Source of the DNA: Verrucomicrobiota bacterium
GTDB lineage: Bacteria > Verrucomicrobiota > Verrucomicrobiia > JABWAM01 > JAHFSZ01
Assembly (NCBI GenBank): GCA_023265515.1
Contig: JAHFSZ010000010.1
Span: 1-42,222, forward strand
Direction of reading: 5' to 3'
DNA: 42,222 bases
Position 1 is the first letter of the stretch. Each line of letters starts with the position of its first letter. Positions 10,001-20,000 of this stretch are shown piece by piece. The notes beneath the pieces were generated by a model that saw nothing but the letters and a program-made list of their open reading frames with translations, was not told the origin of the DNA and searched no databases. The position numbers were made by a program, and so were the translations under genes.

Positions 10001-11122
10001 CAGGCCGGGCCGGACGCCGCTCCATCGCTGGACCTCCATCAACGGGGCGTGTTCATGGGGGCGGACCGCGAGGCTTTGCTGCCGGACCTGCCGCAGCCAC
10101 GGGATGAGCTCCATCTCCCAGGAAACGCGGACGCGGACCGGAAGCGTGTTGATGAAGAGGCCCACCCTTTCGGCGGCATCTTCCGCGAAATGCCGGCAGG
10201 AGCGGGTCGCGCCGAAGACGACATCCTCTTCACCGCTGTATCGGCTGAGCAGCATGGCCCATGCCCCCTGCACGAAAGTGTTCAGAGTGAGGGCATGCTG
10301 GCTCGCAAGTTCGCGCAAGTGCGACGTGTCGGAGGCCGAAAGCTGGATGGCCTGCTCGCCGGCTTCGAATGCCGGGTTGAACACGTCGGCGTTGCCTTTT
10401 GATGCGGGCAGAGGTGTGGGCGCGGTGAAACCCCGGAGAAGATCCTGCCAGAACGATTCGTCCGATTTCGAATCCCGATTTTTCAGCCATTCGATGTAGT
10501 CGCGATAGGGGTGAACTGAGACTTGCTTCGGTACCTCACCATTGGCCGACGCCCCGCAGGAGGAGAACACCTCGTTCAGGATGATCGGAATCGATCGCGC
10601 ATCGAGCAGGAGGTGATGAAATGTCCAGACGAGCCTGGACCTGTCCCTTCCGATGCGGAAGAGCCGGACGCGCATCAGGGGCGGCCGGGTCAGATCGAAT
10701 CCGCGTCGACGGTCGGCGTCGAGAAAGTCTTCCAGCCGTTGCTCCACTTCCTTCTCGGAAAGTCCGTCGAAGTTTTCCTCGTGGATGGGGACGCGGGCGT
10801 CCTTGGCGACCTCCTGAACCGGTTGCTGGAGATTTTCCCAGAGGAAACGGGTCCGTAAAATCGGATGCCGCGTGAGGGCGCTCATCCATGCTTCTCCCAA
10901 AGTGCTGCCGTCGATGTCCTCCTCGATGTCGACGATGACCTGCTCGATGTCGATTCCCGAACGCGGTGCATAGAGGGCGTGGAACAACATGCCCTGCTGC
11001 ATCGGAGAAAGCGGATACGATTCCTGGACGGGCGGACGGCTCATAGGACGCGGGAGCGGCTCGCAGTAAACGTCATAGGGAGTTGAAACACGCGGATCGG
11101 GAAGCTGTGGCGTCGTAGACAT
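7013..11122 (-). CDS. NRPS C-A(Orn)-T-TE
   Basis: A 1369-residue one-module synthetase that ends in a thioesterase. Domains: condensation, residues about 35-465; adenylation 490-995; carrier 1015-1085 with DNFLELGGHS, Ser1046; thioesterase 1100-1369. The condensation motif is HHLLLDARS (169-177), with Ala in place of the usual Gly of HHxxxDG. Adenylation cores are visible: TSGSTGTPKG, NSYGITETT, LYRTGD, GRIDQQVKVRGFRIE and NGKVDRR. The substrate code read by alignment to GrsA is D V G E I G S I D K, the ornithine code known from gramicidin S and tyrocidine synthetases. The TE has GYCFGG with Cys1173, a probable acid Glu1200 and His1339 in GTHETIF. It is the last megaenzyme of the operon, so a terminal Orn that could cyclise on release is plausible. 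It starts 16 nt after the previous stop. Confidence 0.93.
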   Translation of the reverse strand: MSTTPQLPDPRVSTPYDVYCEPLPRPMSRPPVQESYPLSPMQQGMLFHALYAPRSGIDIEQVIVDIEEDIDGSTLGEAWMSALTRHPILRTRFLWENLQQPVQEVAKDARVPIHEENFDGLSEKEVEQRLEDFLDADRRRGFDLTRPPLMRVRLFRIGRDRSRLVWTFHHLLLDARSIPIILNEVFSSCGASANGEVPKQVSVHPYRDYIEWLKNRDSKSDESFWQDLLRGFTAPTPLPASKGNADVFNPAFEAGEQAIQLSASDTSHLRELASQHALTLNTFVQGAWAMLLSRYSGEEDVVFGATRSCRHFAEDAAERVGLFINTLPVRVRVSWEMELIPWLRQVRQQSLAVRPHEHAPLMEVQRWSGVRPGLRLFESLLDFQNKSLHGALTACDTAWKKRKVRIAEKTNFPFTISATAESGLTLEIVHDRNCFEAGAVRRLLGQFTTLLAGMAAQPAARLFELPWLTKTEWQQIREWNPPSQPPRDSKLVHQFFEAEAAKNPDAEAVVYSDEKTSQKLTYGELNERANQLARYLQRLGAGPDTLVGIFIDRCVEMIVGILGILKAGAAYVPIDRFYPEERLAFMIENSNIPILLTKEHLARALPKNRARRVDLDTGWAEIAKENSSVPACAAGPENLAYLIFTSGSTGTPKGVMTTHANLANAYRAWEQVYDLDSVRAHLQMASFSFDVFSGDMVRALCSGGKLVICPHDDLLNPKKLYALMRRENVDFAEFVPLVLRNLIQHLQETGESLDFMRLLIAGSDSWYVKEYSEYKHLCGPNTRLINSYGITETTIDSTYFEGRLDGFSGEGLVPIGRPFANSQVHILDAWQRPVPVGVPGEIYIGGAGVTRGYLRQPELTAEKFIPDPFQAGQNPRLYRTGDSGRYLEDGNIELLGRIDQQVKVRGFRIELGEVEGALQKFDGIAECAVTAQEMGAGEKRLIAYLVAAPHASIDLKKLRNHLKDKLAFFAIPSAFVMLNALPMTPNGKVDRRALPAPRPSDLELGGDGYTSPRNNIESRLVEIWKEILGLERIGIHDNFLELGGHSMLAVRLFAQIKRVFNKDLPLTALFQALTIEQLAILLQQEPADWSCIVQLQPGGPKPPLFWMHTLGGGGSGGMFRYQIIGRHLTDERASYGIRAPAEPFTRMEEMAAHYLQELRQIQPQGPYYLGGYCFGGNLAFEMAQQLLLNGEKVAFLGMIESSPYYGDHGKITWTPSTVFHIFRNLFYWIGDFFEQSPEEYGNWLQRKFTKLKRIVVHKRTDLAKADLTDFLEAADASPEYRKYVEAHWEALTHYEPKPYPGRIALFRVRKQAIMSFDPTLWWGELAIGGVDVRMIPGTHETIFDGPHVRPLAHEIQSCLDALSGGTSTG
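8791..8808. repeat. Dyad island, degenerate copy
   Basis: ATAAGTG ctta TACTCAC lies in the adenylation domain upstream of the A5 core. It is the weakest of the eight copies listed here. Confidence 0.4.
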
Positions 11123-11138
11123 CTCTATTATGGGGATT

Positions 11139-14100
11139 TTACGGCGCAGTTGGGGTGGCGCCGCCTGCTTTTTCGAGCAAAAGCTTCATCTCCCGGGCCA
11201 GGAACCGGACATATGGTTCGTCAAAGACCGTTTCGTGAAAGCCGGGGATGATTTTGACATCGAGCCGTCTTTGGGCGAGCCGGCCCCATCCCTTGGTGAC
11301 GTCGGGATCGAGCAGACGCTGTTTACGGACGCGGAAATAGCTGATCGCGTTGGGATAGGGCCGCGGGTGGTAGTTGAGAAGGGCCTGCCAATGGGTGGTG
11401 GCGTGCTTTCGGAACTCCACGGGATAGTCGGCGAAGTTGACGACTTCCGCGAGGTCCGGCTGAAACGGCTCGTGGGTCTTTTTCGAAATCCTCTTGGCGA
11501 TTCGCCGGAACTTTCTCTCGAGCCGGCCTACCAGGTCACGGGGCGACTGCCGGACAATGTCCCAGAGCCAGTAAAAGACATTGCCGGTCAGGAACAGGAG
11601 TGATCGGAGGTCCGAGGGCGGATCGCGCTGGGGAACGCGGGAGCCCGTCTCGATGACGCCGAGGAACGAAACCTGATCGCCCTGCGTGTGGAGCTGTTGG
11701 GCGATTTCGAAAGCGACGTTTCCGCCGAAACAATAGCCAGCCAGGCGGTAGGGCCCGGACGGCTGGACCGCCTTGATGGCCTTCAGATAATGGGCGGCCA
11801 TTTCGGGCAGGGTGGCGAAGGGTTCGGGTGGTGCCTGGATCCCGTAGGAAGGCTGGTCCGGTCCGAGTAGCTCCGCGAGCTTGGCATAGCGGAACAGGCC
11901 TCCGCCTCCGCCTCCGCCGAGCGTGTGGGCCCAGAAAATCGGCGGCAGGGTGCCGTTGGGCTGGATCGGAACGAGCGTCGACCACGAATCAAAATTCTCG
12001 CTGCTGTTGAGGGCCAGCGCGAGCTGTTCGACTGTCGGGGCCCTGAAGATCACCGTCAGGGGCATGTACCGGTCGAAGACCTGCTTGATTTTCGAGATGA
12101 CGCGGACGGCGGAAAGCGAATGGCCCCCAATCTCAAAAAAGTTGTCCCTCACGCCGATGCGCGGGATGTCGAGAACCTCAGACCAGATGCCCGCAAGCTT
12201 CTTTTCGGTTCTGGTGCGCGGTGAAATAAAAGTAGATACACTTCTATTTGACCAATTGGGTATTGGCAGGGCAAGCCGGTCGACCTTGTTGCTCGCCGTG
12301 AGCGGGAATTTTTCAAGAATGACGAAGGCCGACGGGATCATGTAGTCGGGGAGTTTGTCCTTGAGAAACGCCCGGAGTTCGGCGTCGTCGATCGGTCCGC
12401 CGTTTTTGGCAACGATGTAGGCGGCCAGCCTCTTTTCCGGGATGTGGCGGTCTTCATGGATGACGACCGCGGATTCCTTGATTCTTGGATGCTCGCCGAG
12501 AACGATTTCAATTTCACCCGGCTCGACGCGGTAGCCGCGAATTTTGACCTGATGGTCGATCCGGCCCAAAAATTCGATCTGGCCGTCAGGCCGGTAACGG
12601 GCCAGATCGCCCGTTTTGTAAAGCCGGCCATCGGTTTTGGGCGTGAAAGGGTCGGGAATGAATTTTTCAGCCGTCAGGTCAGGCCGGTTGATGTAGCCGC
12701 GAGCCAAACAAATGCCGCCGATGTGGAGCTCTCCGGGAGTGCCGACAGGGACCGGCTCTAGGTCCTCGTTCAAAAGATAGATGCGCGCATTCGAGATCGG
12801 ACGGCCGATCGGAGGCAGAGCGGGCCATTCTTCCGGCTGGCCATCCAGCGTGTAGAACGTCACAACGTGGCTTTCAGTGGGGCCGTAGTGGTTGTGCAGA
12901 CGGCAGTTTCCGAGTTTCTTGAAAAACTCGACGATGGCCGGCGTGCTCTTAAGCTGTTCGCCCGCGGTGATAATTTCGCGCAGATTCATTGGAAGCCGGG
13001 GGGCATGCTCGGACGCCTCGGCGAGATGTTGTAAAGCGACAAACGGGAGAAAAAGGCGCTCGACTTTCTGCTCGTCGAGAAATGCCAGAAGACGGACCGG
13101 ATCCCGCCGGAGCTCCTCGGCGACCAGTACCAGCGTGCCGCCCGAGCACCAGGTGGTGAACATCTCCTGGAAGGAGACGTCGAAATTGAGCGACGAAAAC
13201 TGCAGGGTTCGAACTCCGTGCGCGTGCTCCGGTTGATGAAGCTGCCAGTGGACCAAGCTGACGAGGGGGCGGTGGCCCATGGCGACGCCCTTCGGCTGGC
13301 CAGTCGAGCCGGAGGTGTGGATCACATACGCAAGGTCGTCGGGCCCGGCGCCGGACTTTGGATTACCTGTTTGCTGCGCGGGGTCCTTCATCCGGATTTC
13401 ATCCAGATCGATCTGCACGGCGTCTGTGTCCGGCAGAGAGTTCATCCTCGATTTGGAAGTGAGGATGGCCAGCGGCTGGACATTCTTGAGCATTTTGGCG
13501 AGGCGCTCTTTTGCGGTGGCAGGATCGAACGGGACATAGGCGCCGCCGGCCTTGAGAACGGCCAGGACTGCGACCATCGTCTCCAGCGAGCGGGGAGCGT
13601 AAATTGCGACGGGAACGTTCGGGCCGACACCAAGCTGCTGGAGACGGCGGGCGAGTAAGTTGGCCTGTGTGTTCAGCTCTCCATAAGTAAGTTCTTGTCC
13701 CTGGAAGGAAACGGCTTCGGCGTGCGGCGTGCGCTCCGCCTGCCTCTCGAACAGCTCGTGAATGCGGGCATCCCGGGGATAGGCGGCTGCCGTGTCATTC
13801 CACCCGATGAGAAGTTTCCGGCGCTCTGGGGGCGGCAGCATCTCCAGCTTCGAGATCCGTTCATCCGGATTCTGCGCCGCCGATTCAAGCAGGTTCTGAA
13901 AATGGGCAAGCATCCGGTCGATGGTCGAGGCATCGAAGAGGTCGGTGTTGTATTCCAGCGTGCCTCGAAGGGCTCCGCCTTCCTCCACGAGCGACAAGGT
14001 GAGATCGAACATGGCCACGCCGCCGTCGACATCCATTCGCGTGAGGGTGATATCGGAGAATTTGAGCGCGCCCAGGAGCGGCGCATTTTGGAGGACGAAC

Positions 14101-17087
14101 ATGGCCTGGAAGAGCGGCGAGTGGTCCGGACTGCGTCTGGGCCGGATGATCTCGACCAGTTTTTCGAAAGGCGCGTCCTGGTTGGCGTACGCCCCCAGCG
14201 CCGTCTCGCGTACGCGGCCCAGAAGCTCGCGGAATGTGGGCGAGCCATCGAAGCTCGAGCGCAGGACCAGCGTATTGACGAAGAATCCGATCAGTTCCTC
14301 CGTTTCACGGTGGTTTCGGCCGGAGATCGGCGAGCCGACGACAATGTCGTTCTGATTGCTCTCGCGGTGGAGCAGTGACTGAAATCCGGCAAGAAGCGCC
14401 ATAAAAAGCGTCGCCCTTTGCCCGCGGGCCAGTTCTCGAAGCGATCGTGCGAGTTCCGGCCGGATCGTGAGCACGCGCTTCGCGCCGCGGTGGCTTTGGA
14501 CGGCGGGACGCGGCCGGTCGGTTGGCAGATCGAGAAGGGGGGGCGCGCCCGCCAGTTTTTCCTTCCAGTAAGCGAGCTGTTTTTTCAGCATGTCTGCCTC
14601 GAGCCACTGCTCCTGCCACGCGGCATAATCGGCGTACTGCACGGGAAGGGGGGGAAGCGGTTCGCGGTTTCCGGCCGCGATGCCTTCGTAAAGGGCAGTC
14701 AACTCGCGGAACAAAACGCCCATCGACCAGCCGTCGGTGACGATGTGATGCAGGGTAAGCAGGAGCAGGTGTGTGGTTTCTCCGAGTTTGACGAGGCTGG
14801 CGCGGAGAAGGGGGCCCCGGGTCAGGTCGAATGGACGGGAGGCCTCCTTGGCGGCCAGTGCCCGTTCTTTCTCCTGGTGTTCGGATTCCGGAAGGCCGCT
14901 CAGGTCCAGGGCGGAAAGCCGGATAGGCACGGCAGGCAGGATTTTCTGGACCGGATGGCCGTCTGCCGACGGAAAAACGGTTCTCAGGATTTCATGGCGC
15001 TGAACCAGGGCGCTGAGACTTTTCTCCAGCACCGCGATTTTCAGCGGACCGTTCAGCCGGATCGCCCGGCTGATGTTGTAGACGGCGCTGTTTGGCTCGA
15101 GTTGATCCAGAAACCAGAGCCGCTGTTGAGCAAAGGAGAGTTTGGCCTCGTCGACGCGAGGGATGGGTTTAAGCGGCGGAGCGTGCCGGGGTGCTTTTTC
15201 CGTTCGCGCGGCCTCGATCAACGCGGCGATGCCGGCGACGCTCGACGCTTCCTCGAAGAGGCTGAGGATGGAAAGCTCGAAATCCATTGCCTTGCGGACG
15301 CGCGAAACCAGCTGTGTGGCGAGAATGGAATCGCCGCCCAAATGGAAAAAATTGTCGTGAACGCCGAACTTTTCCCGGCTGATGCCCAGGACTTCGGACC
15401 AGATTTGCGTGATCTGCTTTTCCAGCGGGTTTCGCGGCGCCGTGCGCCCGGCGGTTTTGACCGGCTCCTCATCGAGCCGTGTCACGCCAAGCTGCTGTGC
15501 CAGCTGAAGCCGCTGAACCTTGCCGGTGGATCCAAGGGGGATTTCCTTCCGGATGAAAACGCGGCGTGGGACTTTGAAATCGGTCAGGCGCCGGGCGGCG
15601 AACTCGCGGAGTTCGCGCTCCGAAGCCGAGGTGTCGTCACGCAGGACGACGACCGCGGCGAGGTCTTCGCCGAGCTTGCGGTCTTCGACCCCGAACGTAG
15701 CCGCCTGCGCGACTGCAGGATGGTCCAGGAGGACGACTTCCACCTCCTGCGGGGAAATCTTTTCGCCGCCGCGGTTGATGATTTCCTTGGCTCGGCCGGT
15801 GATGAACAGGTGTCCGTCCCCGTCCAGATAGCCGAGGTCTCCGGTGCGGAACCATCCATTTTGGAACGAATGCCGGTTGGCTTCCGGATTGTTTTCATAC
15901 CCCGCAATGACGTTGGCGCCCCGAATGACGATTTCCCCTCGGGAGCCGGCTGGAGAAAAATGCCATCGTTCGTCAATGATGGCGACTTGGGTGCCGAGGG
16001 GCGTTCCGACAGACCCGGGTTTGCAAAGGTGCGGAGGCAGGCGCGTGCAGGAGATGGCGGGTGCCGCCTCCGACATCCCGTAAGCATTGATCACCGGCGC
16101 GTGGAACACTTGCTCCAAGACCTCGATGGTTTGGGGATGAATCGCAGAGGAGGCGGAGCGCAAAAACCGAAGGTGGCAGTGCGCGGCAATGTCGGGATGG
16201 AGAGGCGCTCGCTCGAGAATTAACTGGTGAATGGCGGGGGACGCCGTGAACCACGTCGGACGGAATTCGTCGAGCCATTCGAAAAACTTCGGTGCGATGA
16301 ACCCCGGCGTCACAACACAGCTGCCACCGGTGATCAGGCTGTTAAGCATCGCGGCGAGACCATGGATGTGAAAGAGGGGCATGATGCCGAGGCACCGGTC
16401 CTGGTCCGACAACTCATAGGCCGCGCTGAGGTTCAGGGCCGACGTGATGAGGTTGACGTGCGTCAGCGGCACCAGTTTTGGCCGTGAGGTTGTGCCCGAT
16501 GTGTGAAGGAGCATGGCCACATCCTCCGGAGTGGAGAGATTTTCAGGTCCGCAGAGGCTGCTCCTCAGAGGAGTGCCGCTGAGCTCGAAGATGCCGGCTT
16601 CCCGTTCCGTGTTCAAGCGAAGGGAAAAAATGGGGATGCCGAGTTTGTGGGCGGCGGTCCGGGCGGGTGAATTGTCACCTTCGAGTAAGATAACAGCCTT
16701 GGCCTTGAGATCGGAAAGATAGAATTCGAACTCTTCCTCGCGGTAGGCCGGGTTCAACGGCGCAAAAGCGGCGCACGACGTGATGGAAAAGAAAAGAACG
16801 CCTATTTCGGGGCTGTTGGGCAGGATCACCGCGATCCGGTCATTCCGCCGCACGCCAAGGCGCTGAAGCGTCTTGATCGTGGCCGCGATCTGACGCTCAA
16901 GGCCTCCGAAGGTTAGCGTTTGGAGTCCAGGCGCGAGGATTGCAGGGGCCGATGGCGCGGCCCGCACCTTGTTTTCAATGAGCTGACGAACGCAAAACGA
17001 AGTCGAGCCGTTTCCCCGCGGCGCAGCGGCGTCCAACCACAAATCTCGCGCCGAAGCGCTTGCCGGACTGACCGTTTCGTTCTTCAT
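11139..17087 (-). CDS. Acyl ligase-T-C-A(Pro)-T-TE loading/extension NRPS
   Basis: A 1982-residue protein with its own chain-start unit. Residues 30-535 are not a normal amino-acid adenylation domain but a CoA-ligase-type acyl ligase: HTSGTTSRPK (195-204), MPLFHIHG (236-243), YGMSEAAP, GWFRTGD and GRAKEIINRGGEK, most like oxalyl/acyl-CoA synthetases. It lacks the Asp that binds an alpha-amino group. A carrier follows (LGGDS, Ser587), then an LCL-type condensation domain (SFAQQRLWFLDQLEP; HHIVTDG 780-786), adenylation 1100-1610, a carrier (Ser1657) and a TE (Cys1786, probable acid Glu1813, His1951 in PGFHETVF). The second adenylation code reads D V Q F I A H V V K, the classical proline code. 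The start ATG overlaps the previous stop as ATGA. It would make an N-acyl-prolyl unit; the acid it loads is unknown. Confidence 0.93.
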   Translation of the reverse strand: MKNETVSPASASARDLWLDAAAPRGNGSTSFCVRQLIENKVRAAPSAPAILAPGLQTLTFGGLERQIAATIKTLQRLGVRRNDRIAVILPNSPEIGVLFFSITSCAAFAPLNPAYREEEFEFYLSDLKAKAVILLEGDNSPARTAAHKLGIPIFSLRLNTEREAGIFELSGTPLRSSLCGPENLSTPEDVAMLLHTSGTTSRPKLVPLTHVNLITSALNLSAAYELSDQDRCLGIMPLFHIHGLAAMLNSLITGGSCVVTPGFIAPKFFEWLDEFRPTWFTASPAIHQLILERAPLHPDIAAHCHLRFLRSASSAIHPQTIEVLEQVFHAPVINAYGMSEAAPAISCTRLPPHLCKPGSVGTPLGTQVAIIDERWHFSPAGSRGEIVIRGANVIAGYENNPEANRHSFQNGWFRTGDLGYLDGDGHLFITGRAKEIINRGGEKISPQEVEVVLLDHPAVAQAATFGVEDRKLGEDLAAVVVLRDDTSASERELREFAARRLTDFKVPRRVFIRKEIPLGSTGKVQRLQLAQQLGVTRLDEEPVKTAGRTAPRNPLEKQITQIWSEVLGISREKFGVHDNFFHLGGDSILATQLVSRVRKAMDFELSILSLFEEASSVAGIAALIEAARTEKAPRHAPPLKPIPRVDEAKLSFAQQRLWFLDQLEPNSAVYNISRAIRLNGPLKIAVLEKSLSALVQRHEILRTVFPSADGHPVQKILPAVPIRLSALDLSGLPESEHQEKERALAAKEASRPFDLTRGPLLRASLVKLGETTHLLLLTLHHIVTDGWSMGVLFRELTALYEGIAAGNREPLPPLPVQYADYAAWQEQWLEADMLKKQLAYWKEKLAGAPPLLDLPTDRPRPAVQSHRGAKRVLTIRPELARSLRELARGQRATLFMALLAGFQSLLHRESNQNDIVVGSPISGRNHRETEELIGFFVNTLVLRSSFDGSPTFRELLGRVRETALGAYANQDAPFEKLVEIIRPRRSPDHSPLFQAMFVLQNAPLLGALKFSDITLTRMDVDGGVAMFDLTLSLVEEGGALRGTLEYNTDLFDASTIDRMLAHFQNLLESAAQNPDERISKLEMLPPPERRKLLIGWNDTAAAYPRDARIHELFERQAERTPHAEAVSFQGQELTYGELNTQANLLARRLQQLGVGPNVPVAIYAPRSLETMVAVLAVLKAGGAYVPFDPATAKERLAKMLKNVQPLAILTSKSRMNSLPDTDAVQIDLDEIRMKDPAQQTGNPKSGAGPDDLAYVIHTSGSTGQPKGVAMGHRPLVSLVHWQLHQPEHAHGVRTLQFSSLNFDVSFQEMFTTWCSGGTLVLVAEELRRDPVRLLAFLDEQKVERLFLPFVALQHLAEASEHAPRLPMNLREIITAGEQLKSTPAIVEFFKKLGNCRLHNHYGPTESHVVTFYTLDGQPEEWPALPPIGRPISNARIYLLNEDLEPVPVGTPGELHIGGICLARGYINRPDLTAEKFIPDPFTPKTDGRLYKTGDLARYRPDGQIEFLGRIDHQVKIRGYRVEPGEIEIVLGEHPRIKESAVVIHEDRHIPEKRLAAYIVAKNGGPIDDAELRAFLKDKLPDYMIPSAFVILEKFPLTASNKVDRLALPIPNWSNRSVSTFISPRTRTEKKLAGIWSEVLDIPRIGVRDNFFEIGGHSLSAVRVISKIKQVFDRYMPLTVIFRAPTVEQLALALNSSENFDSWSTLVPIQPNGTLPPIFWAHTLGGGGGGGLFRYAKLAELLGPDQPSYGIQAPPEPFATLPEMAAHYLKAIKAVQPSGPYRLAGYCFGGNVAFEIAQQLHTQGDQVSFLGVIETGSRVPQRDPPSDLRSLLFLTGNVFYWLWDIVRQSPRDLVGRLERKFRRIAKRISKKTHEPFQPDLAEVVNFADYPVEFRKHATTHWQALLNYHPRPYPNAISYFRVRKQRLLDPDVTKGWGRLAQRRLDVKIIPGFHETVFDEPYVRFLAREMKLLLEKAGGATPTAP
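12228..12245. repeat. Dyad island in the A-T linker
   Basis: AAAAGTA gata CACTTCT. It lies in the variable linker between the proline adenylation domain and its carrier, in an AT-rich patch where neighbouring codons are GC-rich. Confidence 0.5.
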
Positions 17088-20000
17088 GATCCGACTGCGG
17101 CAAGGCAGCCGTTTTTTTTGGCCGCCACAGATGTGCGCGCCTTCTCGAGCGAAGCTTTCATATGCTTGGCGAGTTTGCCGACGTGTGGCTCGTCAAAAAT
17201 GGTGTCATGGGAGCCGGGCGTGATCCAGACAGCAAGTTTGCCCCCGGCCAGGAGGCTCCATCCGAGCGATGGCTCGAAATCCAACAGTCCTTGTTTGCGG
17301 ACGCGGAATACGTTGATGTGTCCCGGATAAGGCCGCGGCCGGTAGTTGAGAAACGCGCGCCAGTGCGCGTCGGCATGCCGGCGAAAGTCCTGCGGATAAT
17401 CGGCGACGTTGATCACCTCGTCGAGCTCCGGCATATTCGACACGAAGGAAACGCCGCGCACATTCCAGAGTTTCTTGAGCCGTTGGAAGGTTTTTTTGAA
17501 ACGGACCCACTGTTGGCCGGGTGTTTGCTGCGCCAGATCCAACAGCCAATAATAAAAGTTGATGAGGAAATTTTTGACCGTGGACAGATTGCCCGGATAG
17601 GAAGGGCGATGGGTGGGCGGAAAGGCGCCCGCATCCAGAATGCTCAGGTACGCGACCGTTTCGCCTTGGTCGATCAGCTGTTGGGCCATTTCGTAGGCAA
17701 CGTTTCCGCCGAAGCAGTAGCCGACCAAGTAGTACGGACCGTAGGGCTGGAGTGTCTTGACCGCTTTGAGATAATTCGCCGCCATCGTTTCGATGGAAGT
17801 GAACGGCTCCGATGGCGCCTGGATGCCATAGGACGGCTGGTTGTGGCCGAGCAGTTCTGCCAGTTTTTTATATCGGAAAAGCCCGCCGCCGCCGCCGCCG
17901 CCCAGGGTATGTACCCAGAAGATCGGGGTCCGGGTCCCTTCCGGCTGGATGGGGACCAGGCATGACCATGAGGGCGGTTCGTTTCCGGGAATAAGCAGTT
18001 GCGCGAGCTGTTCGATCGTGGGAGCCTTGAAGATGATGCTCAGGGGCAGCTCTCTGTTCAAGCGCGTCTTAATAAGTGAAAATACTTTTATTGCCGCCAG
18101 GGAATATCCTCCCAGGTCGAAGAAGTTGTCCTGGACGCTGACCGTGGGCAGGCCAAGGACCTCCTGCCAGATTTCAACCAGCTTCCGTTCCGTTTCATTG
18201 CGTGGTACTACCGCACGTGTCCGGGATTGGCCGCAGGCGATTTGGTCGGGAGGGGCAAGGGATTTGCGGTCGACCTTCCCGCTCGGGGTGAGGGGAAAGG
18301 CCTCCAGCGCCACGAAAGCCGACGGGACCATGTACTCGGGAAGCTTCTGCTTGAGCGCGGCCCGCAGCGATCTCGCGTCGACGGTGTCGCCCGGCCTAGG
18401 GATGACGTAGCCCACGAGTCGCTTGGAGCCGGATGGGTCCTGGTGTGCGGTCACGACGGCATCTTTTAGGTTCGCATGCCGGACCAGCGCCGCTTCGACT
18501 TCGCCGAGTTCGATCCGAAAGCCTCGGATTTTGACCTGATGGTCGATGCGGCCGAGGAATTCAATGTTCCCGTCCGGCAGCCAGCGGGCAACGTCGCCTG
18601 TCCGGTAAAGCCGCCCGTCTTCGCTTCGCTTCGCCGAGGCAGGCGCGCTGGACTTTCCAGAAAAAGGATCCGGGACGAATTTCTCGGCCGTGAGGTCGGG
18701 CCGGTGGAGATATCCGAGGGCCAGGCAGGTCCCTCCGATGTAAAGCTCGGCTGGCACACCCTCCGGCACGGGTTGGCGGTCTCGGTCGAGCAGATAGATT
18801 TGCGTGTTGTGGATCGGCCGGCCGATCGGCGGCAAGGCGGGCCAGTTTTCCGGCGGACCTTGGAGTGTGAACGACGTCACGACGTGGCTTTCGGTGGGGC
18901 CGTATTGGTTCTGGAGGACGCAGTTGCCCAACCGTTTGATCAACGCGGAGAGGCCCGGCGTGATCTGCAACTGCTCGCCTGCGGTGATGATTTGAATCAA
19001 CGAGTCGGGCAGAAAGTCGGCGTCCCGAGCCGCTTCGGCCAGATTCTGAAGCGCGACGCAGGGCAGGAACAGCCTTTCGATCTTTTGGTCTCGCAGGAAG
19101 GCGAGAAGTCTCTGCGCGTCCCAGCGGACTTCCTCGCGGATGAGGACCAGTGTTCCGCCGTAGCCCAGCGTGGAAAAAATTTCCTGGAAGGAAACGTCGA
19201 AGCTGAGCGACGAAAACTGGAGCGTCCTTGCCTTGCCAGGCAGGCCCGAGCCGTCATGCTGCCATTTGAGTAAGTTGACAAGGGCCCGCTGGCACATCAC
19301 AACGCCCTTGGGTGTGCCGGTGGAACCGGAGGTGTAAATAACATAGACGGGGCTGTCGGGCCCGGGCTTCTGCGTCCGGCCCGCACGCGGCGCGTCCGGC
19401 AGGGTCTTGTCAAGGCAAAGAACCTGGCCGCCGTGCTTCGGCAGATGTTTGAGCAGCCAGCTTTGAGTTAAAAGTACTGGTGCTTTTGTTTCCTTCAACA
19501 TAAAGGCTAGGCGCTCCGGCGGGTAGGCTGGATCGAGAGGAACGTAAGCGCCTCCCGCTTTCAGGATACCCAGAACGCCGGCGATCATTTCCGGCGAGCG
19601 GTCCATGCAAATGCCGACGAAAGACTCCGGCCCGACACCGGCAGCCCGAAGGCGTTCGGCCAGTTGCGAGGCCCGATCATTCAACTCCTGATAGGTCAGT
19701 TCCTGGTCTTCGAACACCAGGGCCGTCGCACCTGGTGAGCGCGCCGCCTGCTCTTCGAAGAGCTGAATGACGGACTTCTCCCTTGGATAGTCAGCAGCGG
19801 TATCGTTCCACGCAACAAGCACTTTTTGCCGCTCACCGTCCGTTAGGAGGCTGATTTCGCTCAGCAGGGCGCCAGGATCTTGGACAAGCTTGTCGAGGAG
19901 GAAAAGGAAATGCCCGACGGCGCTCTGGCCCTGCTCTTCGGTGAACACCTCGCGTCTGAAATCAAAATCCAGCAGGAGGTTCGAACCGGGGTTGAAACTG

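Noticed and set aside
14418-16223. Long plus-strand open frame (about 600 codons) opposite the acyl ligase-NRPS gene; similar ones near 5357-6865 and 27685-29373
   Set aside because: They are antisense shadows of high-GC genes. The minus-strand frames carry complete catalytic motifs and the plus frames carry none.
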